From an uncultured Eubacteriales bacterium (GTDB lineage: Bacteria; Bacillota; Clostridia; Oscillospirales; Acutalibacteraceae): a DNA stretch of 64,000 nt. Each line of letters opens with the position of its first letter. Position 1 is the first letter of the stretch. The position numbers and the translations under genes were made by a program. The notes under the pieces were generated by a model that was not told where the DNA came from, searched no databases, and saw only the letters and a program-made list of their open reading frames with translations. Below are positions 43,728 to 52,769 of this stretch, piece after piece. The DNA is taken from contig CAJKBQ010000010.1 in the NCBI GenBank assembly GCA_905198155.1, positions 1 through 64,000 on the forward strand, read 5' to 3'.

Positions 43728-44459
43728 ATGGATATTCGATTATACGCGCACTTCCCGCACAAAGTGCAGTTCGACTTTGCGCAGGAGCAATACGACTGTA
43801 CGGTGGTTTTTCTGCTCACTGCCGGACAGTTTGCATTCGGAACGGACAGCCCGCCGACGCAGCAGCTGCACGCAGGCGAAGCCCTCATTTGCCCGGCAGG
43901 CGCGGCGGTACATCGCCGGGCCGAAGCGCCGATGACGCTGCACATGATTCAGGCGGCCGTCCCGTTTCCTCAGCGCACGGCCGCGCGGCTGATAATTTCG
44001 CCGCGGATGGACGAGGATTTGCGCCGATTGGCTCCGTTTGGGTTTTGCGCGGGTTCTATCCCGGACGAAGCGGCGCATTGGTGCACAGACATCCTGATCG
44101 AAATGCGGGACGCACTGCGGGCTGCACCGATGGACGTTCGAGCTGCGCTGCACGCGGTGCTGCGGGAAATGACGCAGTTTCCGGCGCGTGCTTACCCCAA
44201 CGATGTGCTGTGCCGTCGGCTGCGGTGCTGCGAATCGCGCCTGATCGCGCTGTTTCGCGCGGAAACCGGACGCACCCCGCAGCAATATCTGCTCGACCGC
44301 CGGTTGCAGCGCAGCCGGGTGCTGCTGGTGCAGACGAATGACCCGATCGGGGAAATTGCGGCGCAATGCGGGTTTGCGGATCCGCTGTATTTCAGCCGGT
44401 TATTTTCGCGGCGCGGCGGCCGGTCGCCGCGGCGGTTTCGGAATGAAAATAAGGTATAA
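43728..44459 (+). CDS. AraC-family transcriptional regulator
   Basis: 243 aa. N-terminal cupin-like sensor (HAGEALICPAGAAVHRR) and C-terminal double helix-turn-helix ending with PIGEIAAQCGFADPLYFSRL and RRGGRSPRRF. Start ATG 43728 has GGAGG 10 nt upstream. It probably regulates the divergent FAD oxidoreductase gene. Confidence 0.87.
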   Translation: MDIRLYAHFPHKVQFDFAQEQYDCTVVFLLTAGQFAFGTDSPPTQQLHAGEALICPAGAAVHRRAEAPMTLHMIQAAVPFPQRTAARLIISPRMDEDLRRLAPFGFCAGSIPDEAAHWCTDILIEMRDALRAAPMDVRAALHAVLREMTQFPARAYPNDVLCRRLRCCESRLIALFRAETGRTPQQYLLDRRLQRSRVLLVQTNDPIGEIAAQCGFADPLYFSRLFSRRGGRSPRRFRNENKV

Positions 44460-44510
44460 CACGCGGGCATGGTAAGCATGGGGGGATTCCGTATGGTGAG
44501 ATCACCCCAA

Positions 44511-45319
44511 TCATATCAATGATCCAATTTTCCCCACAAACCGCGTCCCAGCCGGCTTCCCGGCGACCACATCATACAGCAGGTCGGGGCGGCGGCCGTT
44601 GAGGATGACGGTATCGATACCTTGCGCGGCGGCCAGCCGGGCGGCCTGGAGCTTGGTTTTCATCCCGCCGGTGCCGCGCCGGGAGCCAGCGCCGCCAGCG
44701 GCTGCGAGCAGCGCATCGTCGATGCGATCCACCTGACGAATCAGCCGGGCGTCGGGGAACAGGCGGGGGTCTTTGTCGAACAGGCCGTCAATGTCGGACA
44801 AAATCGCCAGTCGCCCCGCGCGGCACAGCACTGCCACCACTGCCGACAGCCGGTCGTTGTCGCCGAACAGGCGGTCGTCGGATTCGATTTCGGTGTAGCT
44901 GACCGAATCGTTTTCGTTCACGATCGGGACGACGTCCATTTCCAGCAGTGCGCCGAACGTCCGAACCAGATTTTCCCGCTTTTCTTCCTGCCGGATGTCG
45001 TCTGCATTCAGCAGAATTTGCGCGATCGATTGGCCATAGCCGCCGAAAAACCGGTCATACAGATACATCATGCTGCTCTGCCCCACCGCCGCCGCGGCCT
45101 GCTTCATCCGCAGCTCCCGCGGCCGTTCGGTCAGACCCAGCCGGTTCGACCCGATGGCGATTGCGCCCGACGACACCAGGATCACCTCCTGCCCCATATG
45201 CCGCAAATCGGCCAGCACGCGCGCAATGTGCTCCATCGACCGCAAGTCCTCTTGCCCCGATTCGTTCGTCAGCGACGATGTGCCCACTTTGACGACGATG
45301 CGATGGATATTTGTTCCAT
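44511..45319 (-). CDS. proB: Glutamate 5-kinase, reading frame broken near the start
   Basis: First enzyme of proline synthesis. The kinase body is intact: GTSSLTNESG, VSSGAIAIGSNRLG, NENDSVSYTE, FGDNDRLSAVVA and GTGGMKTKLQAA; there is no PUA domain. The ribosome binding site GGAGG and ATG at 45319 are present, but the frame from that ATG is not the kinase frame: NIHRIVVKVGTSS, which holds the essential N-terminal Lys, lies in a frame that has a TAA and no ATG before it. One base must be gained (or a rare start or frameshift used) for full-length protein. An in-frame GTG (45287) would lose the Lys. proA is absent. Confidence 0.8.
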
Positions 45320-45386
45320 TTTAGTACCTCCGAAAAATATATTGAATGAATGAAGTATGATCTCTTATCTCTAAGCAAAAAAACAC

Positions 45387-45434
45387 TTGCATTTTTCCGC
45401 CAAATATTGTATCATAAAAGAAAGGATTTGAAAA
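45387..45434. promoter_or_regulatory. Divergent promoters, LysR (+) and proB (-)
   Basis: Plus: TTGCAT (45387-45392), 17 nt, TATCAT (45410-45415). Minus: TTTTCA (45429-45434), 17 nt, TACAAT (45406-45411). The two -10 elements overlap. Confidence 0.55.
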
Positions 45435-45502
45435 GCAAATGTTTGGCATCGGTTCGATCACAAAACCGTATCGTTCCGGGTCAAATCGGGAGGACGAAAC
45501 GG

Positions 45503-46390
45503 ATGGATATGAACCTGCTGAAATATTTGGCATTCATCAAAACGGTGGAATACGGCAGCTTCACCAAAGCGGGGGAAGTGCTGCACTATTCGCAGTCCGG
45601 CATCAGCCGGATGATTCGCGACCTGGAAACCGAATGGGACTTGACGCTGCTGGAACGCGGGCGCGCGGGGGTGCGGCTGACGGGCGACGGCGCACGGCTG
45701 ATGCCGTACGCGCAAAGCCTATGCGACGCGGGACAGCGGCTGCGGATGCAGGTGGACGCGCTGCACGGCGTCCAGACCGGCACCATCCGAATCGGGACAT
45801 TTTCCAGCGTCGCCACCCATTGGCTGCCGCGGACAATTCAGGCATTCCAGCAGGACTACCCCGGCATCAATTACGAACTCCTCCTCGGCGACTACACCGA
45901 GATCGAAGCCTGGCTGCGCGACGGCCGGGTGGACTGCGGGTTCCTTTGTGCGCCGCAGCCGGAGTTTCACACCATCCCGCTGGCGGTGGATCCGTTCCGG
46001 GCGATCCTGCCCCAAAATCATCCGCTGGCCACAGCAGACACCGTCTCGCTGGACGCGCTCTGCCGCGAGCCGTTCATCCTGCTGGAACGTGGCTCCAACA
46101 CTGAAATCGCCGACGTGCTCGCCGCCGCAGGCCGTACCCCGCGCGTTCGCCTCACGACGTGGGACGACTACGCCATCATGGCCATGGTCGAAAGCGGGAT
46201 GGGCGTCAGTATGCTGCCGGAGCTGATTCTGCGCCGCGTCCCGTACCGGATTGTCGTCAAGCCGCTGGACATCCCCGCCGCCCGCACCATCGTCCTCGCC
46301 CAGCGCGACCCCGACCGCTCTCCGCTGGCGGTGCAGCGGTTTTTGGAGTATTTGAAGTACCGGGATTTGGCGGAATCAAACAAAGAATAA
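45503..46390 (+). CDS. LysR-family transcriptional regulator
   Basis: 295 aa. N-terminal winged helix FIKTVEYGSFTKAGEVLHYS, QSGISRMIRDLE, then the two-lobed effector domain (TIRIGTFSSVATHWLP; DCGFLCAP; GMGVSMLPELI). I chose ATG 45503 with GGAGG 9 nt upstream; the earlier frame to 45350 has no match and crosses the promoter. The divergent neighbour is proB, but no target is proven. Confidence 0.9.
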   Translation: MDMNLLKYLAFIKTVEYGSFTKAGEVLHYSQSGISRMIRDLETEWDLTLLERGRAGVRLTGDGARLMPYAQSLCDAGQRLRMQVDALHGVQTGTIRIGTFSSVATHWLPRTIQAFQQDYPGINYELLLGDYTEIEAWLRDGRVDCGFLCAPQPEFHTIPLAVDPFRAILPQNHPLATADTVSLDALCREPFILLERGSNTEIADVLAAAGRTPRVRLTTWDDYAIMAMVESGMGVSMLPELILRRVPYRIVVKPLDIPAARTIVLAQRDPDRSPLAVQRFLEYLKYRDLAESNKE

Positions 46391-46492
46391 AGACCGCAGC
46401 TGTTTTGTTGAATCGTGCCATACTGAATGACCCCATATATGCCACGCCGCATGCGTCCACCATGATTCCATATTCACCCCCGGAGGTGTCCC

Positions 46493-47305
46493 ATGCCCAA
46501 TCTGCTCTGCTACACATCCTACGCGGCGGGCGGCGCGTTTGGCGTCATCTGCCAAACATCGTCCCCGACGGGCGACTATCCGCTGCACCGCCACGACTAC
46601 ATCGAAGTGGAATACCTGGCGCGCGGCCGCATCGACCACGAGCTGAACGGCGTTCCGGCACAGCTGGGGCCGGGCGACTGCTACGGGCTGGGGCTGCACG
46701 ACCTGCATCGGTTCTGGGTGACGGAGCCGGTCGCGTTTCACAACCTTTGCATCCGCCCCAGTGCAGTAGACCCAGCGGTGCGGGCGCTGCTGATGGCGCA
46801 GCCGTTCCCGTTTTGCGGCCATTTGTCTGCCGATGTCCGCGCGCAGGCGGACGGGTGGTTCGGCGCGCTGAGCGGATTGCTGCGCGCGCCCGACCGCTAC
46901 GCCGCCCCCCGCGTCACTGCATACCTGCTGCTGATCCTGACGGCGATCTTCGCGCAGTCGCGCCCTGCTCCGGCCGCCGCCGACGGCACGCGCTGCGTCC
47001 GCGATGCGCTGGACTGGATTGGCGCGCACTACGCCGAGCCGATCACGCTGCTGCGGCTGGCGGACGCGGTACATTTGTCGCCCAGCTACCTGAGCGCAGT
47101 ATTTTCGGCGCAAGTGGGCTGCGCATTCGTGCCCTATCTAACGCGCCTGCGCATTGAAAAAGCCCAGCAGCGACTCATTGCCACTGACGACTCGGTAACA
47201 GAGATCGCACTGGACTGCGGGTTCGGCAGTTTTTCGTCGTTCAGCCGGGCATTCCGCCGCTTCACCGGCCGCTCCGCGGGGGAATTCCGCGCGGCGTGGC
47301 GGTGA
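46493..47305 (+). CDS. AraC-family regulator with cupin sensor domain
   Basis: 270 aa. The cupin part has YPLHRHDYIEVEYLARG and LGPGDCYGLGL; the C-terminal DNA-binding domain has ITLLRLADAVHLSPSYLSAV and VTEIALDCGFGSFSSFSRAF. GGAGG precedes the ATG. It stands alone, with no obvious target gene beside it; the mobile-DNA junction begins 20 nt downstream. Confidence 0.88.
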   Translation: MPNLLCYTSYAAGGAFGVICQTSSPTGDYPLHRHDYIEVEYLARGRIDHELNGVPAQLGPGDCYGLGLHDLHRFWVTEPVAFHNLCIRPSAVDPAVRALLMAQPFPFCGHLSADVRAQADGWFGALSGLLRAPDRYAAPRVTAYLLLILTAIFAQSRPAPAAADGTRCVRDALDWIGAHYAEPITLLRLADAVHLSPSYLSAVFSAQVGCAFVPYLTRLRIEKAQQRLIATDDSVTEIALDCGFGSFSSFSRAFRRFTGRSAGEFRAAWR

Positions 47306-47325
47306 AGGGAGGGATTTTAGATAAT

Positions 47326-47451
47326 AGACCTGTTCGATAACCTCTAAGAGAGTGGAAAAATACACAAATAAGGAATATCATCTTTTCAATCTGCGTTTTT
47401 CCTTAGTTTGCGGTATTTTTAACCGTCAGCATTAAGTTATCGAACAGGTCT
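47326..47451. mobile_element. 126-bp terminal-inverted-repeat element (MITE-like or IS-end remnant)
   Basis: Perfect 16-bp terminal inverted repeats AGACCTGTTCGATAAC (47326-47341) and GTTATCGAACAGGTCT (47436-47451) bracket 94 bp of non-coding A/T-rich DNA. No clear target-site duplication is visible. It abuts the stop codon of the IS3 remnant. Confidence 0.7.
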
Positions 47452-47453
47452 GA

Positions 47454-47957
47454 TTAGTTTCTCATCATGGATGCCTCCCGAAGCTTTGTGGGAGGCATCC
47501 GTTTTGTTTTGGGTTGAATTCTTCTGTTATTATAGTAATCAATATCGTCCGAGATTGCTTTTGAGAAGATTGCAAAAGTAGTATATTCTTTCTCGCAACC
47601 GTAAAACATCTCATTTTTCAGTCGTCCAAAGAATGTTTCCTTAACGCAATTATCATAGCAATTCCCTTTTCTGGACATGGATTGAATAATCTTATGCTTT
47701 TGAATTTCCGTTCGATAGGCAGCGTGCCGATATTGCCAGCCTTGATCCGAGTGCATAATCAGTCCATTCACAGAGGGAAAGCGTTCAAACGCTTTATTCG
47801 GTTGTCCATTTTTGCCCCACATGAATTTTTCTATCCGAGTCCATCTGCGAATCATCTTCCGAAAGTTCTCTTTCTGTATGCCCTCTGGCGTTTCTGGCCA
47901 TTTCCCTTGTCGATATAATTCTACGCACATCCGTTTGTGCTCATAACTGTATTTCAT
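47454..47957 (-). pseudogene. Internally deleted IS3-family (IS150 group) transposase
   Basis: The frame begins like OrfA (MKYSYEHKRMCVELYRQGKW, PETPEGI) but after about 45 residues switches to the C-terminal half of OrfB: NGLIMHSDQGWQYRHAAYR, SMSRKGNCYDN, then FFGRLKNEMFYG. The second catalytic Asp and the Glu remain; the first Asp and the helix-turn-helix linker are deleted in frame. It cannot transpose by itself. Confidence 0.9.
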
Positions 47958-47963
47958 ATAGCA

Positions 47964-47999
47964 GTACCCCCAATACTGTGGTTCCAGTATTGGGGGTAC
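47964..47999. repeat. Perfect 15-bp hairpin upstream of the transposase remnant
   Basis: GTACCCCCAATACTG / CAGTATTGGGGGTAC with a 6-nt loop. It may include the left end of the IS and shield it from outside transcription. Confidence 0.7.
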
Positions 48000-48015
48000 A
48001 TATCAATTTTGAGGG

Positions 48016-50622
48016 CTATTTGGTTATGCCGACCTTTTTCTTCTTATTTGCAATACCAAGTACAGTCAGGACACCCCCGCTGATGAACAGAACGGCAAAC
48101 CACAGAGCAAAACTGCTGTTATCGCCGGTCTGCGGAGAAGAGGTATTGCCGGGCTTGTTGGGCTGATCGGCCGAGCCGTTTCCGGAACCGGTCGCGGGAA
48201 TGTCAACGGCAGCCTTTTTGTAGCCGCAGACAGTGCATTCCTCGTGCTTGGATCCCTTTTCAGCTGCGGTTGCTTCCTTGTCGGTAACCCACTTGAAGGT
48301 GTGTGCTGCCGTATCGGCCTTGTCCCCGCAGGCACATTCGTGCCAGTGATTTGTTCCGTCATACTTCCACGCCGCACCGTAGCTGTGGCTGTGAGGAGCT
48401 GAGCCGCCCTCCGGCGTTATGGTGAGGTTGGTGACAGCCCAAAGGGTCGTCATAAAGTCGGGGTTGTCAAGCTCCGGGTCGCCCTCGGGAAGATGGTAAT
48501 TATAAAACTTGCCGTTGATTTTCAGCTTGGTGTCCCGGGTGAAGTAATACCCATGAGCGGCCTTGACATACACACCGTAGGTATAGGTCTTACCGCTTTC
48601 AAAGGCCGTGATGTGCTTCTCGTAATTCTGATCCCAGAACCAATAGGAGTTCACGCCGGAGCCGTCGCTGCCGTCCCAGAACTCGCACTGGCGAAGGACA
48701 TTGGGGCTGCTTTCGGGAACCTTGCCGGTAAACACGGGCTTATCGCCGGCCTTGAAGTTGACGGTCGCGCCCTCGATCTCCACCAGGTCGATCTTCTGCC
48801 ACGGGGCCTCCGGGGTCATTGAGAAAACATCCGTGAAGCGAATGGTCATGCCGCCGTCAGTCACCTGCACCTGCTGAGGATTCAGGGTGACCTCTTTCCC
48901 GTGGAGATATAGCTTTGTATTCTCATCGAAGCGGTAGCCCTGCTCCAGACCCAGATCGGCGATATTAAAGGCCACGCCGTAGGTATAGGTCTTGCCGTGC
49001 TTAAAACTCTCGATAAGCTGACCGTAGCCGCCGTTCAGGCTTTCATCGGAGTTGATGCCGACGCTGCGGTCGTCCTTGTCCTCCCATTTTTCATACGCCA
49101 CATCGGAGAAGGCGCTGCCGGAATACCCGTTAAATCTCGGCTTGTCGCCGTCCACATAAAATTCTGTGGAGACACCGTTCAGCGTGACCGACTCCAGAGG
49201 GCGAACGGTGCGCAGGGTTGTGCCGTAGGTTACAAGGCAGCTCTTGCCCTCATCCAGAACGATGACATCGGAGTCCTCGGGCAGGCTCTTGCCGTTGAGG
49301 GTGATGTCATCGGCGGAAATGCCGTTGAAGGTGTAGCCGTCCTTTGCCTTCAGCCGCACGGAATACTGATACTGCCCATCTTTATCAAAAGCGGTAAGGC
49401 GCTCCTCGCCCGCCTGATACCAGCTTTCGTCGGAATACCAGTAGGCCACAGTTTCGGTGGTGAACTCATCGGTTTTTTCCCGCTTTCCCCAGGACTCACA
49501 GAGAATATCATATTTGTCCATGTTGACGCCTGCCCGTCTGGCTGATGGCTGCGGGGCATCACCGTGCTTATAATCGAGTTTCACATTCTCCACGGCAGCG
49601 GAGTCAATGGCGTTTGGCTGACCTGCGTTCGGAAGGTCAAATATGTAAATCCTGTTAATGTGCATTTCTTTGCCCGATTCCTTTATTTCGAGCTTTTTGT
49701 GGCTTCTCGGTGTGCCCCATTCGTCTTCTCCGACGGAAACAACAGTCTCGTCATTGCTGAAATAATAACCGCTGCCTGCGGCAAGGACAACATTATATTG
49801 ATAGCTGTTGCCTGCTTCAAACTTGATAATACGCTCATCAGCCGGAAGAACTGCCATCTTATCCGAGTCGGAGTACCAGCGGCGTCCTGTTTCATACCAT
49901 TGACCGCCGCCTTCCGGCTGGCGAAGCTCAGTCCAACACTCATAGGCAACAGCACAGTTGCCCCCTGATACGGATGCCGCTGCGCGAGGAGTGTCACCTG
50001 CTTTGTAGTTGATATTCTCATAGTCCAGCGTCACATTCTCCACGGCGGCGGGGGTAGTGCCGCTCTCTTGCACGATCAGATCATAAGTTATCTGATGCAC
50101 CTGATATTCGCGAACATTATTGATCGTGTTGAATGTACCGACTGCGTCCGGATGCTCGGCGAAATACTGTTCTATCGCCTCTGTGTCCGTTCCGAAATCA
50201 ACCGTATCGCCGGAGGCGGGAACAAAGCTGTAAAGGTTGCTGCCGTCAAAATGGTCGAACTTAAGCGATGTAGTACGATTTTCAACTGCAAGCGTTCCTC
50301 TTGAAGAATACGGAGCGTTAATTTCGGCATCAAATCCTTGAATTTCTGCCTGAACCGCCGGATCGCTCACGTTGCCTTCAACGAAATCTCCGGATTTGTT
50401 TACTTGCGCGGTTTCAATAACACTGCCGCCCGCATCTTTGACGGAAACATTTGCAGTTATCTCGACTTTTGTGTGGTAGGTATGATTGTATAAGTATTTT
50501 CGGCTTACCCCGGCCGGAAGCTCGATCGTAGTGGCAAACGCCGTCATCGGCACCAGGGACAGCACCATGCACAGCGTCAGCAGGACGGTCAGCAGCTTTG
50601 TCTTAATCGCTTTATTCTTCAT
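48016..50622 (-). CDS. Probable sortase-anchored surface protein with repeated modules
   Basis: 868 aa. N-terminal signal peptide (LLTVLLTLCMVLSLVPMTAFA). At least four homologous modules follow, each with F-x-x-G/D-x-x-Y-x-Y-x-V (near residues 266, 409, 537 and 672) and a preceding W/Y-rich strand set. A C-terminal HWHECACG / CTVCGYK module (near 745-790) is common in ruminococcal surface proteins. The end is SPQTGD, a hydrophobic helix and KKKK: a sorting signal of the (S/P)PxTG type. Start ATG 50622 has AGGAAG upstream. Binding function is likely; the ligand is unknown. Confidence 0.78.
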   Translation of the reverse strand: MKNKAIKTKLLTVLLTLCMVLSLVPMTAFATTIELPAGVSRKYLYNHTYHTKVEITANVSVKDAGGSVIETAQVNKSGDFVEGNVSDPAVQAEIQGFDAEINAPYSSRGTLAVENRTTSLKFDHFDGSNLYSFVPASGDTVDFGTDTEAIEQYFAEHPDAVGTFNTINNVREYQVHQITYDLIVQESGTTPAAVENVTLDYENINYKAGDTPRAAASVSGGNCAVAYECWTELRQPEGGGQWYETGRRWYSDSDKMAVLPADERIIKFEAGNSYQYNVVLAAGSGYYFSNDETVVSVGEDEWGTPRSHKKLEIKESGKEMHINRIYIFDLPNAGQPNAIDSAAVENVKLDYKHGDAPQPSARRAGVNMDKYDILCESWGKREKTDEFTTETVAYWYSDESWYQAGEERLTAFDKDGQYQYSVRLKAKDGYTFNGISADDITLNGKSLPEDSDVIVLDEGKSCLVTYGTTLRTVRPLESVTLNGVSTEFYVDGDKPRFNGYSGSAFSDVAYEKWEDKDDRSVGINSDESLNGGYGQLIESFKHGKTYTYGVAFNIADLGLEQGYRFDENTKLYLHGKEVTLNPQQVQVTDGGMTIRFTDVFSMTPEAPWQKIDLVEIEGATVNFKAGDKPVFTGKVPESSPNVLRQCEFWDGSDGSGVNSYWFWDQNYEKHITAFESGKTYTYGVYVKAAHGYYFTRDTKLKINGKFYNYHLPEGDPELDNPDFMTTLWAVTNLTITPEGGSAPHSHSYGAAWKYDGTNHWHECACGDKADTAAHTFKWVTDKEATAAEKGSKHEECTVCGYKKAAVDIPATGSGNGSADQPNKPGNTSSPQTGDNSSFALWFAVLFISGGVLTVLGIANKKKKVGITK

Positions 50623-50639
50623 AGTCTCAGCTTCCTTTC

Positions 50640-51227
50640 TTACAGTTTTTCTCCGCATTCGGAGCAGAAAGTGCTGTCCGGCTTCACGACTGCGCCGCAG
50701 TTCGGGCATTTTTTGCTAAGCTTCGTTCCGCAGTGATCGCAGAATTTGGCGTCGGCGGATAGCTGCGCCTTGCAGTTCGGGCATACGATCATGCCGACCG
50801 CTACTGTCTGACCGGCACCGGTCACGACCACGGGCTTTCCGCCGGTCATAATGGCGTTTTCTATCACCTGAAACACCTCGCCGGGGAGCTTTTTCTGCTT
50901 GAACGCACCCATGCCGGCAGTGATCGCCAGCGGCCACGCGATAAACAAACCGACGACTCCTGCTCCGATCTTATCCGACCACTGGCCTTCGCCGATGCTG
51001 ACATTCAGCTTGTCGCCCATCACCGTCATCTGCACGGTAAGCGCCAGCCGCATTCCCGTAAGGGTTTTCCAGCCGTCCTTCGGCTGGCTTGCCTGCATAA
51101 CATAGCCGTCCGTAGTTTGTGAGCTCTGCACCTCCATGCCTTTTTCGGTACGGAAGAAGTTTTCCAACCGGACTACAATCTGTGACACCTCTGTGCCGTT
51201 CAACATAAATACTCTTGACTCGTTCAT
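50640..51227 (-). CDS. Double zinc-ribbon protein
   Basis: 195 aa. The N-terminal about 135 residues are a beta-rich domain with a hydrophobic segment (GAGVVGLFIAWPLAITAGMG). Two C-terminal zinc ribbons follow: CPNC...CDHC and CPNC...CSEC. No enzyme motif is seen. It overlaps the upstream small gene by 4 bp (ATGA) and sits 18 nt before the surface-protein gene, so one operon is likely. Confidence 0.7.
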   Translation of the reverse strand: MNESRVFMLNGTEVSQIVVRLENFFRTEKGMEVQSSQTTDGYVMQASQPKDGWKTLTGMRLALTVQMTVMGDKLNVSIGEGQWSDKIGAGVVGLFIAWPLAITAGMGAFKQKKLPGEVFQVIENAIMTGGKPVVVTGAGQTVAVGMIVCPNCKAQLSADAKFCDHCGTKLSKKCPNCGAVVKPDSTFCSECGEKL

Positions 51228-51616
51228 TTGATTGCCTCCATTCTAAAATTACTAACAGATTGATTATTAACGGATACCTTGTTCATCACAAGTTCGTTTT
51301 CCAAATGCTGCGACACGCTGTCGGCTATGGCGGTTATTGCCCGCCGGATACCGGCATCCGACAGTCCCTCGCAAGGGTGCACCATCGTGACGGTCAGCTC
51401 CGTGCCTGTTTCCTGTTTATTTACGGAAATAGAAAACCGGTTCAAATTTCCGTATACCGGCAGCTCCGCCGAAATAGTTGATGCATCTGTTTTTTCATAT
51501 TCTGCGCCGTTTTTATCCAGCACTTCATAGGCTGCGAAGATCACATATTGCCGATTGTACGGCAGTGTTCTCTTTGTGGTTTTGTTGTCCTGCGGAATGG
51601 GTTGCTGTACATTCAT
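51224..51616 (-). CDS. Hypothetical protein
   Basis: 130 aa, no signal peptide or membrane helix, mixed alpha/beta (YGNLNRFSISVNKQE; ELTVTMVHPCEGLSDAGIRR). Its N-terminal half resembles the start of the zinc-ribbon partner in pattern (a small beta sheet and a helix), so the two may be paralogous domains. ATG 51616 is preceded by AAGGAGG; the upstream TTG is not needed. It overlaps the zinc-ribbon gene by 4 bp. Confidence 0.6.
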   Translation of the reverse strand: MNVQQPIPQDNKTTKRTLPYNRQYVIFAAYEVLDKNGAEYEKTDASTISAELPVYGNLNRFSISVNKQETGTELTVTMVHPCEGLSDAGIRRAITAIADSVSQHLENELVMNKVSVNNQSVSNFRMEAIK

Positions 51617-51666
51617 CCTCAAGCCTCCTTTTCATTCCCGTTTCATTGCAAACCATTCTTGAATCT

Positions 51667-52755
51667 TTATTGCTTTTCAATATAGCCGCTGATGGGCTCG
51701 GCATACATATTGTCATCGGTCACGGGCTGATACCGCTTGCCGTCGTACACATCGGTAAAGCCGTTTGTCGCTTTATAGATCTCATTTGTTTCGGTATCGT
51801 ATACGCGCTCATAGCCGAGAGTAGCGTCACTCTGCTTCTGGCTCATAATGTCATAGCTTTTGTTGCGGTTCTCCCAGGAGGACATGATACCGTCCATAGT
51901 ATCGTTGAAATTTTTGCTGATCTGCTGGGACTGCTTTACCTGATCGTCGCTTGCCTGAATGGTAGCGGCGACAAAACTGTCGGAAAATTGCAGGGTATTG
52001 ATACATTTGAGGAGCAGCTCGCTCCAATCCAAAAAGGAATCCTTGGCTGCCGTGACCATTGCTATATTGTACGCCATGTAGTATCCGGCATCTACCTGCT
52101 TGAAATTCCAATCCAAAATGCCGTCCCACATGGGAACGCTGCCGAAATCCACAATACTGGCGGTGAACAAGCCCTCGACAGGGCCGCCGGAATCGGTGTA
52201 TGTGGCGCGGAGGATCTCATCGCCCAGAGCAAGGGTGCCGTAAGAGGAGGAGGCGGGGCAGCGGTCGGTAACAGTGAAATCCGGAACAAGGACCTTGAAC
52301 AGACCCTCGGTGGTCGGATTCTCCAGCACCGGAGCATTGGCAAAATCGGCGTAGATGGAATTCTTTTTGTACTCGTTCTGCCAGAGTTCCTTGCCCTCCT
52401 GCGTGTGCAGCAGCGGCTCAAGCTTCAGCCGATAAAATATAATGTTGCGCGGTTCATCGGGGTCGTATGCGACGACAGAAAAGCTCATGTTCGCTCCGCC
52501 TGTTTTGACCTGCCAGCCCTTGGGGATGGTGATGCTGAAATCAGCGGTCTCGTATTTCTCCGTCTCCACGGACTTGGCGGCCGTCGGTGTGATCTTAACG
52601 CCTTTTTCCGGCTTATCTGTTTTCGTATCGGACTCTGTTTGTCCCGGCTTTGTGCTGTCGCTGTCCACACCGGTCTTGCTGCCGCAGGCGGCAAGGGATA
52701 TTGCTGCAGCAAGAATAACGGCAAGAAGAGTGCTTGCCTTAAAAAAACTTTTCAT
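51667..52755 (-). CDS. Putative lipoprotein, unknown function
   Basis: 362 aa. Signal peptide with lipobox LAAC (followed by GSKTG), a Thr/Lys/Asp-rich linker, then a domain beginning FSITIPKGWQVKTG, typical of secreted proteins with a PsbP/DUF-like beta domain, and a C-terminal helical region (DDQVKQSQQISKNFND). No catalytic motif. It lies 14 nt after another lipoprotein gene in the same operon. Confidence 0.7.
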   Translation of the reverse strand: MKSFFKASTLLAVILAAAISLAACGSKTGVDSDSTKPGQTESDTKTDKPEKGVKITPTAAKSVETEKYETADFSITIPKGWQVKTGGANMSFSVVAYDPDEPRNIIFYRLKLEPLLHTQEGKELWQNEYKKNSIYADFANAPVLENPTTEGLFKVLVPDFTVTDRCPASSSYGTLALGDEILRATYTDSGGPVEGLFTASIVDFGSVPMWDGILDWNFKQVDAGYYMAYNIAMVTAAKDSFLDWSELLLKCINTLQFSDSFVAATIQASDDQVKQSQQISKNFNDTMDGIMSSWENRNKSYDIMSQKQSDATLGYERVYDTETNEIYKATNGFTDVYDGKRYQPVTDDNMYAEPISGYIEKQ

Positions 52756-52769
52756 GGTTCTTCCTCCGT

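Noticed and set aside
47964..47999. Hairpin as rho-independent terminator of the surface-protein gene
   Set aside because: It has no T run on the minus strand after the stem and lies with the IS3 remnant, so an IS-end hairpin is more likely.
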